Shown here in pieces: positions 34,646 to 46,100 of a DNA stretch of 64,000 nucleotides (the first letter of the stretch is position 1; every line of letters starts with the position of its first letter). The notes under the pieces are model-generated. The model worked only from the letters and a program-made list of their open reading frames with translations, was not told the origin of the DNA and did no database searches. The stretch lies in NCBI RefSeq assembly GCF_958450345.1, contig NC_088784.1:92743947-92807946 (forward strand). Direction: 5' to 3'. The position numbers and the translations under genes are program-made. Source of the DNA: Calliphora vicina. Taxonomy: Eukaryota; Arthropoda; Insecta; Diptera; Calliphoridae.

Positions 34646-37057
34646 ACCCACAATATATGACGCTTTCTTGGCACAAAATACGATATTTTCGAAGCAAAAC
34701 AAAGTTTATTGTTTACACTATAATCATTCTCGAATCAATATTTACACAATCAATCAATATTAAATCAATATTTACACAGCGTTTAGTAGTATTTTTGATA
34801 TTTTGTATGAATTTTTATACTTTCAGCATTTTATGTCTAGAGTATTTAGGGATAATTACATACAACTTCCCCGCCAGTTTTGTTTTCCTAAACTTTAAAA
34901 ATCCATATTATGAGTTCCAAGCATTTTTTTTAATTTTTTCTTTTCGATTATTAATCTTACGCCTTATTACTATTTTTTGGAAAATATTAGTTTAAAATTT
35001 TTCAATTTTTTTTTTTAATTATATAAAATCAAAATTTCTATTTCCCTAAATTGCAAAGGTAAGAAAACTAAAAATGGAATTAATCGATTTTGATAATTTT
35101 TTTAAGAAATTGCATACAATATGAACTAATATGGACATCTAAATAGATTTTCTATTAAAATTTCACAATATTTCTAAATAATAAATTTTATTTTTTTTAA
35201 ATATTTCCTTAAATTTTACAAATTTAATAATAAATTTTATTATTTTGTGAAATATTTCCTTAAATTTTACAAATTTATATGAAAATTTTACTTTTTATTA
35301 TTTTAGGTAAAACGAATGAAAATCATTATAGGTTTTAGTCCATATTTTTTATGTTTAACTTATAAACTTTGTTATTTAGTGAAATATTTCCTGAAATTTT
35401 AAAAATTTATATGAAAATTTAAGTTTTCTTTATTATTTTTGGTACGATGAATGAGATTCTTTATAGATTTCAGTTGATAGACATAAACAACATACAGAAT
35501 AATACAAACGCTTAGAAGTTGTAGGAAATGAAAAGTCGACAAATATTACTCTTCAAAATATATACTCTTCAAAATGGCATATAAGTTATTAAGTGATCCA
35601 CTTTGGGTCGTTGTAAATAAATACCTCATGTATGAGTACCTCAACCAATTTGACCTGTTAAGATATGTTTGCTTTTAATTCTTGGTAAACAATTTTGTTA
35701 TTATTTGCAAATACAACTCTTAGAAATACTAGTCCAAATGAATTTAACTCATGCCCATTTTCTATTGCTATACGAAAAAAAAAACACTGTACAATTTAAA
35801 TAGTTTTCAGCTGAATCATTAACTGCACTTGATTATAATAAAAAAAACTATTAAATTTTACATTGGTCATTGTACAGCCAAGTCAGCATTGTTTTCTAGC
35901 ATACATAAACGCAACATCTACATACTTGTATAAATATTCATACAAAAATGCCTTCAAGTAGCTACAAATTACAGCTTTATATGGCTGAAAACAAAGCAGA
36001 AAAGTAACAATCTTGTCTGAGCAAAAAAAAAATGCACTTTAAAAGTGCATTCAAAACAATCTTGATCACCGGTTACTACACTTATGATCACTTTCATTTT
36101 CAATATTTGGGGTGTAAGAAACCGAAAAAAAAACTAACAAAATGAACAGCATAAAAAAACCAACTGTATGGTCAACAAATATACGAAAAAAGAGTTAAAT
36201 AAAAAAATATTACAAAAAAAACACCATAAATGACCATTAAGAAGAAATGGAAAAAGAAAGAAACAAAAAGTATCCACTAAAATTACATGACTTAAAACTA
36301 CAAACGGATGTCAGGCACATGACTTTACGTAGTAACTTTACGTACATATTTTACATGTACGAATAAAATTTACGTAAACTTGATTTAGAAAAAAAATTTT
36401 TCCTAAAAAAAATATTGTGCACTGAATGCTATTGTCTCTCTGTCGCTCTCCTCGGGAATCTGCCATAAGGCCCGCGAATGCAATAATATGGAAATGAAAG
36501 CAAAAGTGATTTATTATACGTACATACATATGTACAATACAATGTACATTTTTTCGTATATACTTCATATTCGTTTAATGTCTGTAGAGTAAAAAAAACT
36601 AAATGAACGTTGAAATTCGAAAATCTTCAATGACTGCCTTAAGGCGTTTCTGCATAAGCAAGATGAAAATTTAATTTAGATAAAGAAAAATAAAATTATG
36701 AAATGGTAAAAAGAGACAATTAAGTGTTTGAAAAATCACCCTCAAACAATTTGGAAAACATAAAAAGGTGTTTTAAATATTAGTTGAATGCTATCTGGCT
36801 TTTATCATTGGAAATATCATGAAGAATTTTCAGGAATTTTCCTTAACAAATACTTATTTTCCTAAATTATCCCCCGTATTCTGCACCTTATGACAATATA
36901 ATCCAATCGGTAACCAACCCTACCAGAGCCTTGCTTCTGTTTTATATCATGTATCATAATAATCCCACCCGAACTCATCGAAATTCGATAAATTAAATAA
37001 CGTTTTAAACATATTATTAACAACCAATATCTAAAAAAACTATCCTTTTAAAATTCT
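34646..37057. other. AT-rich noncoding DNA
   Basis: Three near-repeats of a GTGAAATATTTCCTTAAATTTTA-like phrase at about 35205-35410 suggest a short local tandem repeat. No gene; the frames are AT-rich and short. Confidence 0.35.
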
Positions 37058-37061
37058 TTAA

Positions 37062-38290
37062 CCCTAGGATGTTCAACTGGGCTTTTCGAGGCCCATTTTG
37101 ATTTTGAGTAGTCGCCAAGTTTTTACCTTTGCTCTGGATGAAGAAATATTTTATGTCAACTACCGCTAATGCCTTCTGAACATAATGAATTCAGTAAAAT
37201 ATTGTTACTATTGATTTCGTAGAACAACCTTGTCTGTTTATGTAAAAATGTGGTTAGTGTACCTACTGGGCCTCATGAAGCCCATATGGAAGACCTCGAC
37301 ATGGTTCTAAATCGGAGGCAGCGATTTTCCAGACTTACAACATACCAACAACAGCTCACTGAGAGCCGACTGGCCGCATTTCTTGCAAGTGAGAACATCG
37401 AGGATGAAGAAGACGTTCCTTTTGAATGTGAAGATGGTGATGATGTAGATTATATCCCATCTGATGAAGCAACTTCGGACGCTGAAGAACATTTAAACAT
37501 TAATAACAATGATGAAATGTACAGCGACTGTAAAGAAGAGAAAGCAGTTGTTGAAGAAGAAGTGTGTGAAGTAACTTCCAATTTGCCAGCTGGCGAATTT
37601 TACGCATCCAAAGATGTGGGAGAAAAATCCATCGGTAAAATACCGTCCACATGCACACAATGTACCAGTTGTTGGAAAAAGTGGGCCTTCCTCAGTAATG
37701 CACTGCCAGTCCAATAAACATATTCAAGAAATTCATTACTCCGGAAATGATGAGTGTAATTGTTCGAGAAACACGGGATTGGAATATAACTTATCCGGAT
37801 TCGACCACAAGAGTTGGACAGCAACAAATGAGAATGAAATGTAAACGTATTTCGGATTGCTATTGTTTACAGGTATGTCATCATCATGACATCTACAAGG
37901 CCAAGATGTTTCTCAACCGCTTCAAGCTCCTCTTACGGTATATTCGATTCGACAATGGAAACACGCGACCAGATCGTGCTGCATTGAGCAAATCTGCAGC
38001 TATCGACGATCTCTGGATAATGCTAAATGCTAATTTACAGCGTGCTTATGTGCTTTCAGCGAATCTCACTATTGATGAGCAATTGTTCCATACCGAGGAC
38101 GCACGTGTTTTACCCAGTACATCCCATCTAAGCCGGCGAGATAGGGTATAAAGGTATGGTGGATATGCGATGCCAAGACAAATTATCCACTGAAATTATC
38201 AATTAAAAGCTTAAAAGGCGAACAAACGAGTAAGGACCTCGCCAGGCCCAGTAGATTCACTTACTACTTAAGAAATCCATAATAACTCTC
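37062..38290 (+). pseudogene. piggyBac transposase, frameshifted and 3' truncated
   Basis: The left end is TTAA-CCCTAGGATGTTCAACTGG at 37058. An acidic N-terminal frame opens at 37250 (LNRRQRFSRL, then Asp/Glu-rich), followed by a frameshift, then 37800-38110 with FNRFKLLLRYIRFDNG, TRPD and LTIDEQLF, where the D of IDEQ is the first catalytic aspartate. After another shift and a TAG, YIPSKPAR and GIKVWWICDAKTNYPLK follow, including the second catalytic aspartate. The third aspartate region and the right end are gone. Inactive. Confidence 0.8.
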
Positions 38291-38444
38291 TTTTACAATC
38301 GTGCAAAGAGGACAGACGTTCAGTTTAAAAATTATGAACATATAAAAGTCAATTTAAAATAAAAAGCCAAAAACATTTTTTCACTTTGGCAAGATTTTCC
38401 TCAAAAATAAGAAAACATTATGGGTGAATGAATTAAAAATGCAA

Positions 38445-39475
38445 GATTTTTTAAAATTTTTAGCTTTTATTTTGAAACATTTGAAAAATATAAATTAACT
38501 CAAGGTATTGACTATTGGTAGCTATGACCTTTTCTCATCTTTCTGGCAACATATGGATTCCGAACCCTAATAAATACTCTTGTTTTGAGACCAAGAACGA
38601 ATCAAGCCAATTTTGGATACTTTGTTCCAAAGTGAAGCGTACCCCACAGAGAGTGTTCAACATCGTTCATAACAAATAGAAGACGGAAGGGGCATGGTCT
38701 GGATTATAAAGCGGGAGAGGCAAAACTTCCCAACCACTTCATTCTAAATACTTTTTTACAGGAGCATTGTCATGATGGAAGGTTACGGTTTAATGTCTGG
38801 CCGCATATTCTGAGCGTTTTCGGCCAATGCTCACATGAAATGAATGAATTGCGTTCGGTAGAGGTTTTTCTGTGATATTCTGGTTAGATTTCAGCAGCCC
38901 ATAATAGATAGGACCCTTTGCTCCCACCAAATACAGAGGATTACCTAGGATATTTGGCTTTGGTGTCGATTCGGCTGGTTGGACGGGCTACACATATGAT
39001 CTCTTACGCTTCGGGTTATCGTAATGGATCCAATTTTCATCGGAAGTAATGATTCGGTGTAAAAATTATCTTTTAGAGCGTTCATGCAGAATTTCAGACA
39101 CACAAAATCGATTTTCAAGGTATCTCAGTTTCAATTCGTATGTTACCTTATTTCCCTGATTTTGGAAGAATCCAGCTGCTTGCAAACGTTTTCAAACTGA
39201 TGACTGAGTAGCTCCCAAGGATTTTGCAAACACTTGTTCTGTTTTACAATAATCTTCATGGAGTGGAGCCCCCAATTTTGGTCTTCAAAAATTTTTGGCT
39301 GACATTGGCGATCCTTATCTTGTGTGTTAAAATCACCACTTCTGAACCGAAAAAACCATCTGTAGCACGTTGAAACCGATAGAACACAATTAATAAATGA
39401 CAGATATGTTCCCTTCACAATGAACCAAAACCGCATTCAAAAAATACGCTAACCTTTTTGCTGAATTATTCGCAA
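38445..39475 (-). pseudogene. mariner transposase, nearly full span, many lesions
   Basis: Minus-strand pieces in order: CYRWFFRFRSGDFNTQDKD and QPKIFEDQNW (N-terminal helix-turn-helix, 39370-39270); DENWIHYDNPKRKRSYV (about 39050-38990); the IWWEQ-like stretch (about 38930); RALAENA-like; and the C-terminal CCQKDEKRS at 38545. Stops and shifts are frequent. Same subfamily as the fragments at 4995, 8700 and 34485. Confidence 0.75.
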
Positions 39476-40470
39476 GTAATTCTCACTTTCCGGAAAGTGA
39501 TCAACCACTGCCCGAACTCGAAAGAGTATGACTATGCCAAATACGAGTTGTTATAGATGGGATCTCATTCGATCGCTTCATTCTTTCTGCTACTCCATTC
39601 CTTAATTTTCTAAACTACCTTCTACGTCAAACTTCCAACCCTATCTATTCTTTTGCAGATGACAGCAACTTTTGCCATTCATGTTCATTAAGTTATAGAC
39701 CTTCGTCTCCTGTCGGAGATTAGGGCAATGAGGCAAAACATGAATGACTCGGGACCTTGTGATAATCTCTGAATGGGGTCGTGTGAATACGCAACGCTCG
39801 CAAGATTCAGTGTTGCATGCTGATACAAAAACGAACGATAGACTATGTTGCTTCAACTGTATTTATAAATGGTGTAAATATTGTAGAATCAGACACTCTT
39901 GATGTTCTGGGCATGAAAAAACAATGTGATGTCCGCTAGTTTAAACACAGTTTTCAAGTGTCAAAAGAAGCATTCAGGTGTCTCGGTTTTTTGAAACGGT
40001 GTAGAAATTGCTTCACTCCAACTGATTTCCTTACTATTTACACCACCTATAACCGACCGAAAATGCAATATAACTCCTATGTATGGGTCAGTGCTTCAAA
40101 GTCTATTTCGGAGCTGCTCGACCGCGTACTGGAGAGTGCGAAAGTGATTATTGGTGACAGTAGGTTATCCAATTCTATTGATTCGCTGGAGCACCATGGC
40201 AATGTGGACTGCGTTTCACTGTTCTATCGGTACTACAATGAAATGTGTTCTGATTAAATTAAGGAATTTGTTTCAATTGGCCAGTGGACCGCATAACACA
40301 CTACAGGGAAACTTCGTTCATTAGCCGAACTGCACGTATGTGGAACAAACTTCCCGCTGTAGTATTTCCTGTCATTTTCAATGTAGGAAAGTTAAAATCG
40401 AATGCCCACAAACACTACTCCCGCTTTCCACCATCACATAACCTATTTTCCTAGTTCCAACACAGTGCTT
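39476..40470 (+). pseudogene. LINE reverse-transcriptase C-terminal fragment (jockey/CR1-like)
   Basis: Frames contain FDRFILSATPFLNFLNYLL then YSFADDSNF (FADD catalytic motif, about 39645), and a longer open stretch 39958-40257 with CLGFLKRCRNCFTPTDFL, TIYTTYNRPKMQYNSYVW and LLDRVLESAKVIIGDSRL. This is the thumb and tail of a non-LTR retrotransposon. The order matches intact insect LINEs; the 5' part is missing. Confidence 0.8.
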
Positions 40471-40539
40471 TGCATGAATAGGGTCAAACCTTGAGAGCTG
40501 GTCCAAGAAGAAAAAAAATCTGATAATGGAAAACAAACT

Positions 40540-41345
40540 CCAAATTATTCATTATTATGGTATTAACAAAAGAATGGAAACTTAGGTTTAATTTTTACAA
40601 ACATTTTCTGACCGTTTTAGAGACTCAGTATTCTTTGTGGTATAATTTTGAGTCCGTATTCTGCACTCTACAATTCCCCCTTAGCTTTTCTATGGTATTG
40701 AGGTCTGGCGTTTGGGCAGGCCAATTCAAAACACATACCTCATCGGATTATACGAACTCAGTTGGTTACATATCTCCAAACTATGGGGCATATTTTCCTA
40801 ATCGGCATCTTTTCAAATATATCATAGTATGTTTTTTGGTATGACTTGGACCCGTACTTTTCCCTGAAAACCAGCTTCATACCATAATATAAATAATAAA
40901 CTTGACCTTCGGCCGTCTTAAAAATGTTGTATTTGAATTCATCAAAAAATAGAGCAATATTACATTTCTGTCTCGTTCAGTTTAAGTGGTCTATGGCAAA
41001 TTGTATGCTGCTTGCATACAATTTGCCATAGATTTTTAGATATTTTATATTTTTTCGCTGGGTGATAATAACCAATCCAATCTCCTTTGGCCTGCGTCTA
41101 ACAGTTCGAGAACTAATATCTAATTCTACATTATTGGTAGCCTCCCGGAGAATTTCATAACTCCTTTGTTCTTAAACAATCTTGTCTTGGAGTAGTTTCG
41201 CGAGGACTTCCTTTTAAATGTTAAGTTTTTACATGTACCTGTCTCATGATATTGTTTTAATAACTTTTTAAGCTGCTGATTTATTAAGTGAGTCTTTATT
41301 ACATAAAGTTTTTTTATCATAATTTAACACATATAAATATAAATT
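40540..41345 (-). pseudogene. Tc1-type transposase, degenerate
   Basis: The minus strand shows an N-terminal helix region (QQLKKLLKQYHETGTCKNL, about 41270-41215) and, at about 40740-40690, VLNWPAQTPDLNTIEK, the third catalytic motif of Tc1 elements. Stops interrupt it. A perfect 18-bp palindrome at 40991-41031 lies inside. Confidence 0.7.
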
Positions 41346-43119
41346 AAATATAATATGAACGAACTAACGTCTCGTTTTTCTGACAAACACACTAGACAGC
41401 TGTGGTAAATGCAACACTTCATTACCAACCTGTATAAAAATAAGTACCCACACTACTAAATAAAATAATGTGCTGGAAAACGACCACTCATTACCAAATA
41501 ATGTAAGTGGTAACTAGTTGCCATTATCAAAATACACAAAGTCACTGTATATGGATTTGAACTGTTACCCTCCAGTAAAGGAATTAAGAAAAAATTATTA
41601 ATATTTATACAAAGTCAAAGGCAATATTTTTTTCTTTTAACTGAAATAAAAATGATTTACAAGTTATAAGCAGATATTGGTACAAATTTTGAAGTAGTTT
41701 GTTTTTTCAATATTCAAGCCTTAGGACCAGAAAAAGGTCCTAAAAAGTTAATGATTTGATGAATACTTCATATTAATGGTAGTTTTTATTGAAATCGGAA
41801 ATTCGAAAATAAGTTTCTTAGGAATTTTTAAATTTTATTAAGTCAGAATTAAAAGCTTTGCCCATTTTAAGCATAAACATAACGAAAAACTTAAATCTCT
41901 TTATTTTTAGTGTAGCTAGCTGCCTATAACAATATTATTTTTTTAGTTCAACTCAAGTAGTTTTCATTACAAATTATTTCACTTTTACTCTTTATGCACT
42001 TGAAATTCAAAAGAAAAGGCACCTCTACCTACCTTAACATACTCAAACCACATAAGTACTGACACATTTATAAGGGCTTTAATCCCCAATTACAATCATT
42101 TGTTGGACAATAAAAAAACACAATAGGATTTGAAAAAGATTATTAAAATTTCTTATAAGCAAAACAATGGTTTTATTATTGTTTAGCTGCTCTTGAATTT
42201 GATTTTCATCACTGTAATGGTGCCCTTAACTTTAAAGATAAAAGAAAAAAATTACAATATAATTATCTTAAAATCAGACATCTGTATATGATGACCATCA
42301 TCATCATCATTTATTATGGCCATAATTAATTTATTGTTTTTTTATTATTTTTTATGTTGACTTTTAACAAGTTTTAATAGTGAAAGTAATTTATGTTTAA
42401 GTTTGTTTGGCAGTTAAATTATTTTTGAAAATTTTAATTCAAAAGTGCTTTAAATTTAATGTTATTAAAGGAGGTATGATGATATCAACTCTGACAGATA
42501 TGAATGCGGATATGAAGTTTAATTTGAAACATTAAAAATGAATATTGTGTGAGAAAAAGTCAAAGTCAACAAAATGAGGCAAAATTAGATATATTCCAAA
42601 AGTTATTATAATAAATAGGGAAGGAACAAAACGTTCCGAGTTTTAAAAAAAATGGTTTATCAAATAAACAAACTTACAATCAAAACTTACATATGGATAT
42701 CTTTAATTTGTTTTAATGAATTTCTTTAAAAACACCTGATTTAAAACAAAGAAAAACAAATTAATAATCCTCAAATATTTAGCCCTGAACTATGTCAATA
42801 TCGTGAAAGCTTATATCATTATGACTGCAGTTACTTTTACCTTTACCAAAATGAAATTTTAAAGTTTTAAGTTGAAAAATGCAATGATTACAAAATTTCA
42901 AACACACTTCAATGTTTTCAGGCACTTGTCTTGAATTTGAGTTATAAAACTGAAACAATATTTAATTAAACCCCTTAAAAAATAACATAAAAATAAAAAC
43001 ATTATTACAAACAGTCACGTTGTAAAGAAAAAACGTGACTGTAACTTTACATATGGCATTTTCATTTATTAAATCTATAACATTATAATTTATTTGAGTT
43101 ATATAATCAATCCGGTTTC
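41346..43119. other. AT-rich noncoding DNA upstream of the secreted-protein gene
   Basis: Contains a short (ATC)n run at 42297-42311 and no recognised transposon. Probably intron sequence before the first coding exon. Confidence 0.35.
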
Positions 43120-43143
43120 TTAAATTTCTTAAACTCTTTGCAG
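43120..43143 (+). promoter_or_regulatory. 3' splice acceptor in the 5' UTR of the secreted-protein gene
   Basis: A pyrimidine-rich tract ends in CTCTTTGCAG at 43134-43143, eight bases before the ATG at 43152. The first coding exon is therefore probably exon 2 or later, and the promoter lies at least several kb upstream. No TATA box or initiator was sought successfully nearby. Confidence 0.6.
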
Positions 43144-43151
43144 GCTAAACA

Positions 43152-46100
43152 ATGACGAGACACCTGCAGTATTTATGTGCCTGTACTTGTATATGGCTTT
43201 TGGCTTCATCTCACAATGCTTTAGCTTTAGAGAAATGGTCACGTCAATTGGAGGCAACCGATCCAGGAGTATCGGACAGTTTTGATTGGATACCTTTGGC
43301 CCAGCCCGCTGATAGTTCGACACAAACAAAAGATCGTTCCGGCAATGGTCGTGTTTTGACTTACTCCCAGGCATTTCCTTCAAACGGCCACTTCAGTGAT
43401 TTGTCCAAAGGTTTTGGTTCACCGGTATCGCAGAAGCCTTCACCTTTTGATTTCCCCTATCAATTCCAAAGTTTCGGCAATGTACCCCAGGCTCAATCGT
43501 TAAAACAACCTGGATCAGGCCTTAAAACCAATGCCTTCCAAGGTCAGGATCCTACATCGCAGTCATTTTTCAAATTTGAAATGCCTTTGAATCAACAAAA
43601 CACACGTCTAAACTCAGCGCAATTGAATGGCGGTTCGGGAGTTAATACTGGCTATCAAATTTCGCATGCTTTTGGAAATGGCGCCCAAGCTACTTTGTTC
43701 AACTCACCCTTGTTCAATCAACAACCTGTGTTTCCACCAGAATTCCATCCTGTACCACCCAAACCTCAAACTCAACAATTACAGCAGAAACCCTTATTAC
43801 ATTCAAATTTTATTTCAAATGAACCTATTTCCCTGAAAAACTTCTTTAAAGACAACAAACCTACTCCTGCTTCCCCGCTACAGGCTGTATCACCACAAGT
43901 ATTTCCACAAGTTGATACACAGGGCAACTCCCACTTCTCCTTGAGATCTCCTTTCAACACTTTACCTTCAGGTCCCGCTCCCTCAGCGGCTTCTCCACAA
44001 CAAGATCAGCAATATTTGTATGTACCCTACAATGACATCTTCAGTCAAGCACCACAGGCTCAGCCTTCAGTACAGCAGCAACAACAACCACAGGCCCAAC
44101 CACAACCACAACAGCAAGCACAACCTCAGGCCCAACTACAAAATCCCTTCGAGACAGCTCCTAAATACAGCAATAATTTACCCACCGTAAATCCCTACCA
44201 AATAAACCAATTTTATACACCTGACTCCCTAGGACAGCAACCACAACTTAAATACTACTCCACTAGCACTACCAGCACCACTAGCAGACCTCAAACTACT
44301 TCCCTAAAACCTGCTAATATCTTCCAGAACTTTGTCAGTCCTCAGTACAATACCACACCCAAACCAAAACCAAAAGCTCATCAACCTCCATTGGCCATGT
44401 TTTTGTTAAGATCTTCTGGTAGACCCACAGAATCTGATATTGTTGATACTTTGGGCAGCTCCAAAAGCATTGCTGTCATAGATGCTCCCACACAAAATCC
44501 TCCGAAAATCTTTGTTGGTCCTTCTGGTATGCCCATACCAAATGGTTACACTAAATTTGATTTGCCCTATCTCTCGCAATTGCAAGGTGCTCAGGATATT
44601 AATGATGTCTCGTTCTTTGTGGCTCCTTTAAGTTATCGCACTCCTGGAGGTTTCAATAAAATTCTATTACCAGAGCCTCATGTGGGTTCCATTGTGGTTA
44701 ATCTATCGAAATCGGGTTTGCAACAAGCTCCTCCACAATACTATCAACCCCAACCACAACAAGTGATAGAGCAAACAACTACGACCACCCACAGACCTCG
44801 CACTTCCACACAAAGAGTTAAATCTCATCATCAAAACAGCAATGGCAACAGAGGTAATAAATTTAGTTATTACTATGATCAAGATCCCATACAAGAAGTG
44901 CCTTCACCTCAAGTTGTGCAAAAGGAACGTCCCAAAAAGAAGAGACCTCAATCGGTGAAAACTGAACAGCCTGCATTCACACACCAGCTAAGCAATCCAT
45001 ATGCTCAATTCAATCCCATACCAAATCAAATATCAACCGATGACTTCTATAAACTACAAACCAAACCATCATCTACTTCCTCAACATCAACTACTTCCAC
45101 AACCTCAACAACATCTAGTACTACCTCGACCACGGCTGCACCTCAGCACTATTTTGCCTACAATACACATCAACAAGCTGAATATCCTAGTGCTAATGGT
45201 CCTCTCTATCCAGAAATAAACCAAATTTCTCAACAACAACATGTGCCGGCACAACAGGAAGAAAGACCTAGATTAACTACCAGACCACCCGTGGCTACAA
45301 CAACAGCTGAGGAGGAATACCGTATGAAGCAATACTATAGAAAACAAGAGGCTAATCGTCATCGTCCCCAGGTGGTAGCCCAAACTAGCTCGCCCTACGA
45401 GGAAGTGCATTATACACCCGTTGACGTGGAATATGAAATTTCCAAAACCACAACCAAAAAACCAAGAATAACATTCTTTAGTCCTACAGGTTCACCAGCA
45501 CAAGATGATGACTATAACACGGTGCCTCCCCGTCAGCAGCAGCAACCACAACCACAGCAACATCAAACACAGCAGCATCAACCACAGCAATATCAACCAC
45601 AGCAACATCAAACTCAACAGCCAGAACAATATCAAACTCAAAAGCCAGAACAACAAACCACTAATAACCAATTGCCTGTCAATCATCGTCCTTCTTACAT
45701 TCAAAATGAAATTACCGATAGCCCGGTAGAATATGAACCCAATCCTTATCAATTGCCCTCGGAATTACCTCAATTGACACCCAATTTCCCTGGTCTAGTT
45801 AATAACCTCAAGGAGATGAAAGAACAACAGCCAAATATCCAAGAACAAACTACTTCCACACAAGAACAAACAACTGTAACACCACAAACTTATCAAGAGC
45901 CGGAATCATCCACCAGACCAACAAGAAGACCCATTAATCGTGTACGCAAACCTTCCTCCACCAGAGTAACATCATCCGTGTCCTATTCGGAATCCGAAAC
46001 TTTCACCAGAAGGCCAATTAATCGTGTCAGACGTCCATTTGGATCACGCAATACTGCCTCTACTCCAAGTTCAGTAAATGTGGATTATGATGAAACCACC

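Noticed and set aside
34657..34995. 112-codon hydrophobic frame on the plus strand
   Set aside because: TTT/ATT-driven hydrophobicity in AT-rich DNA next to a mariner fragment; no motif and no start context.
37493..37827. Minus-strand frames opposite the piggyBac remnant
   Set aside because: Antisense shadows of the transposase sequence, with no motif of their own.
42297..42311. Short (ATC)n run and other microsatellites as CRISPR-like repeats
   Set aside because: Simple sequence in a eukaryotic genome; no spaced identical repeats with unique spacers anywhere in the window.
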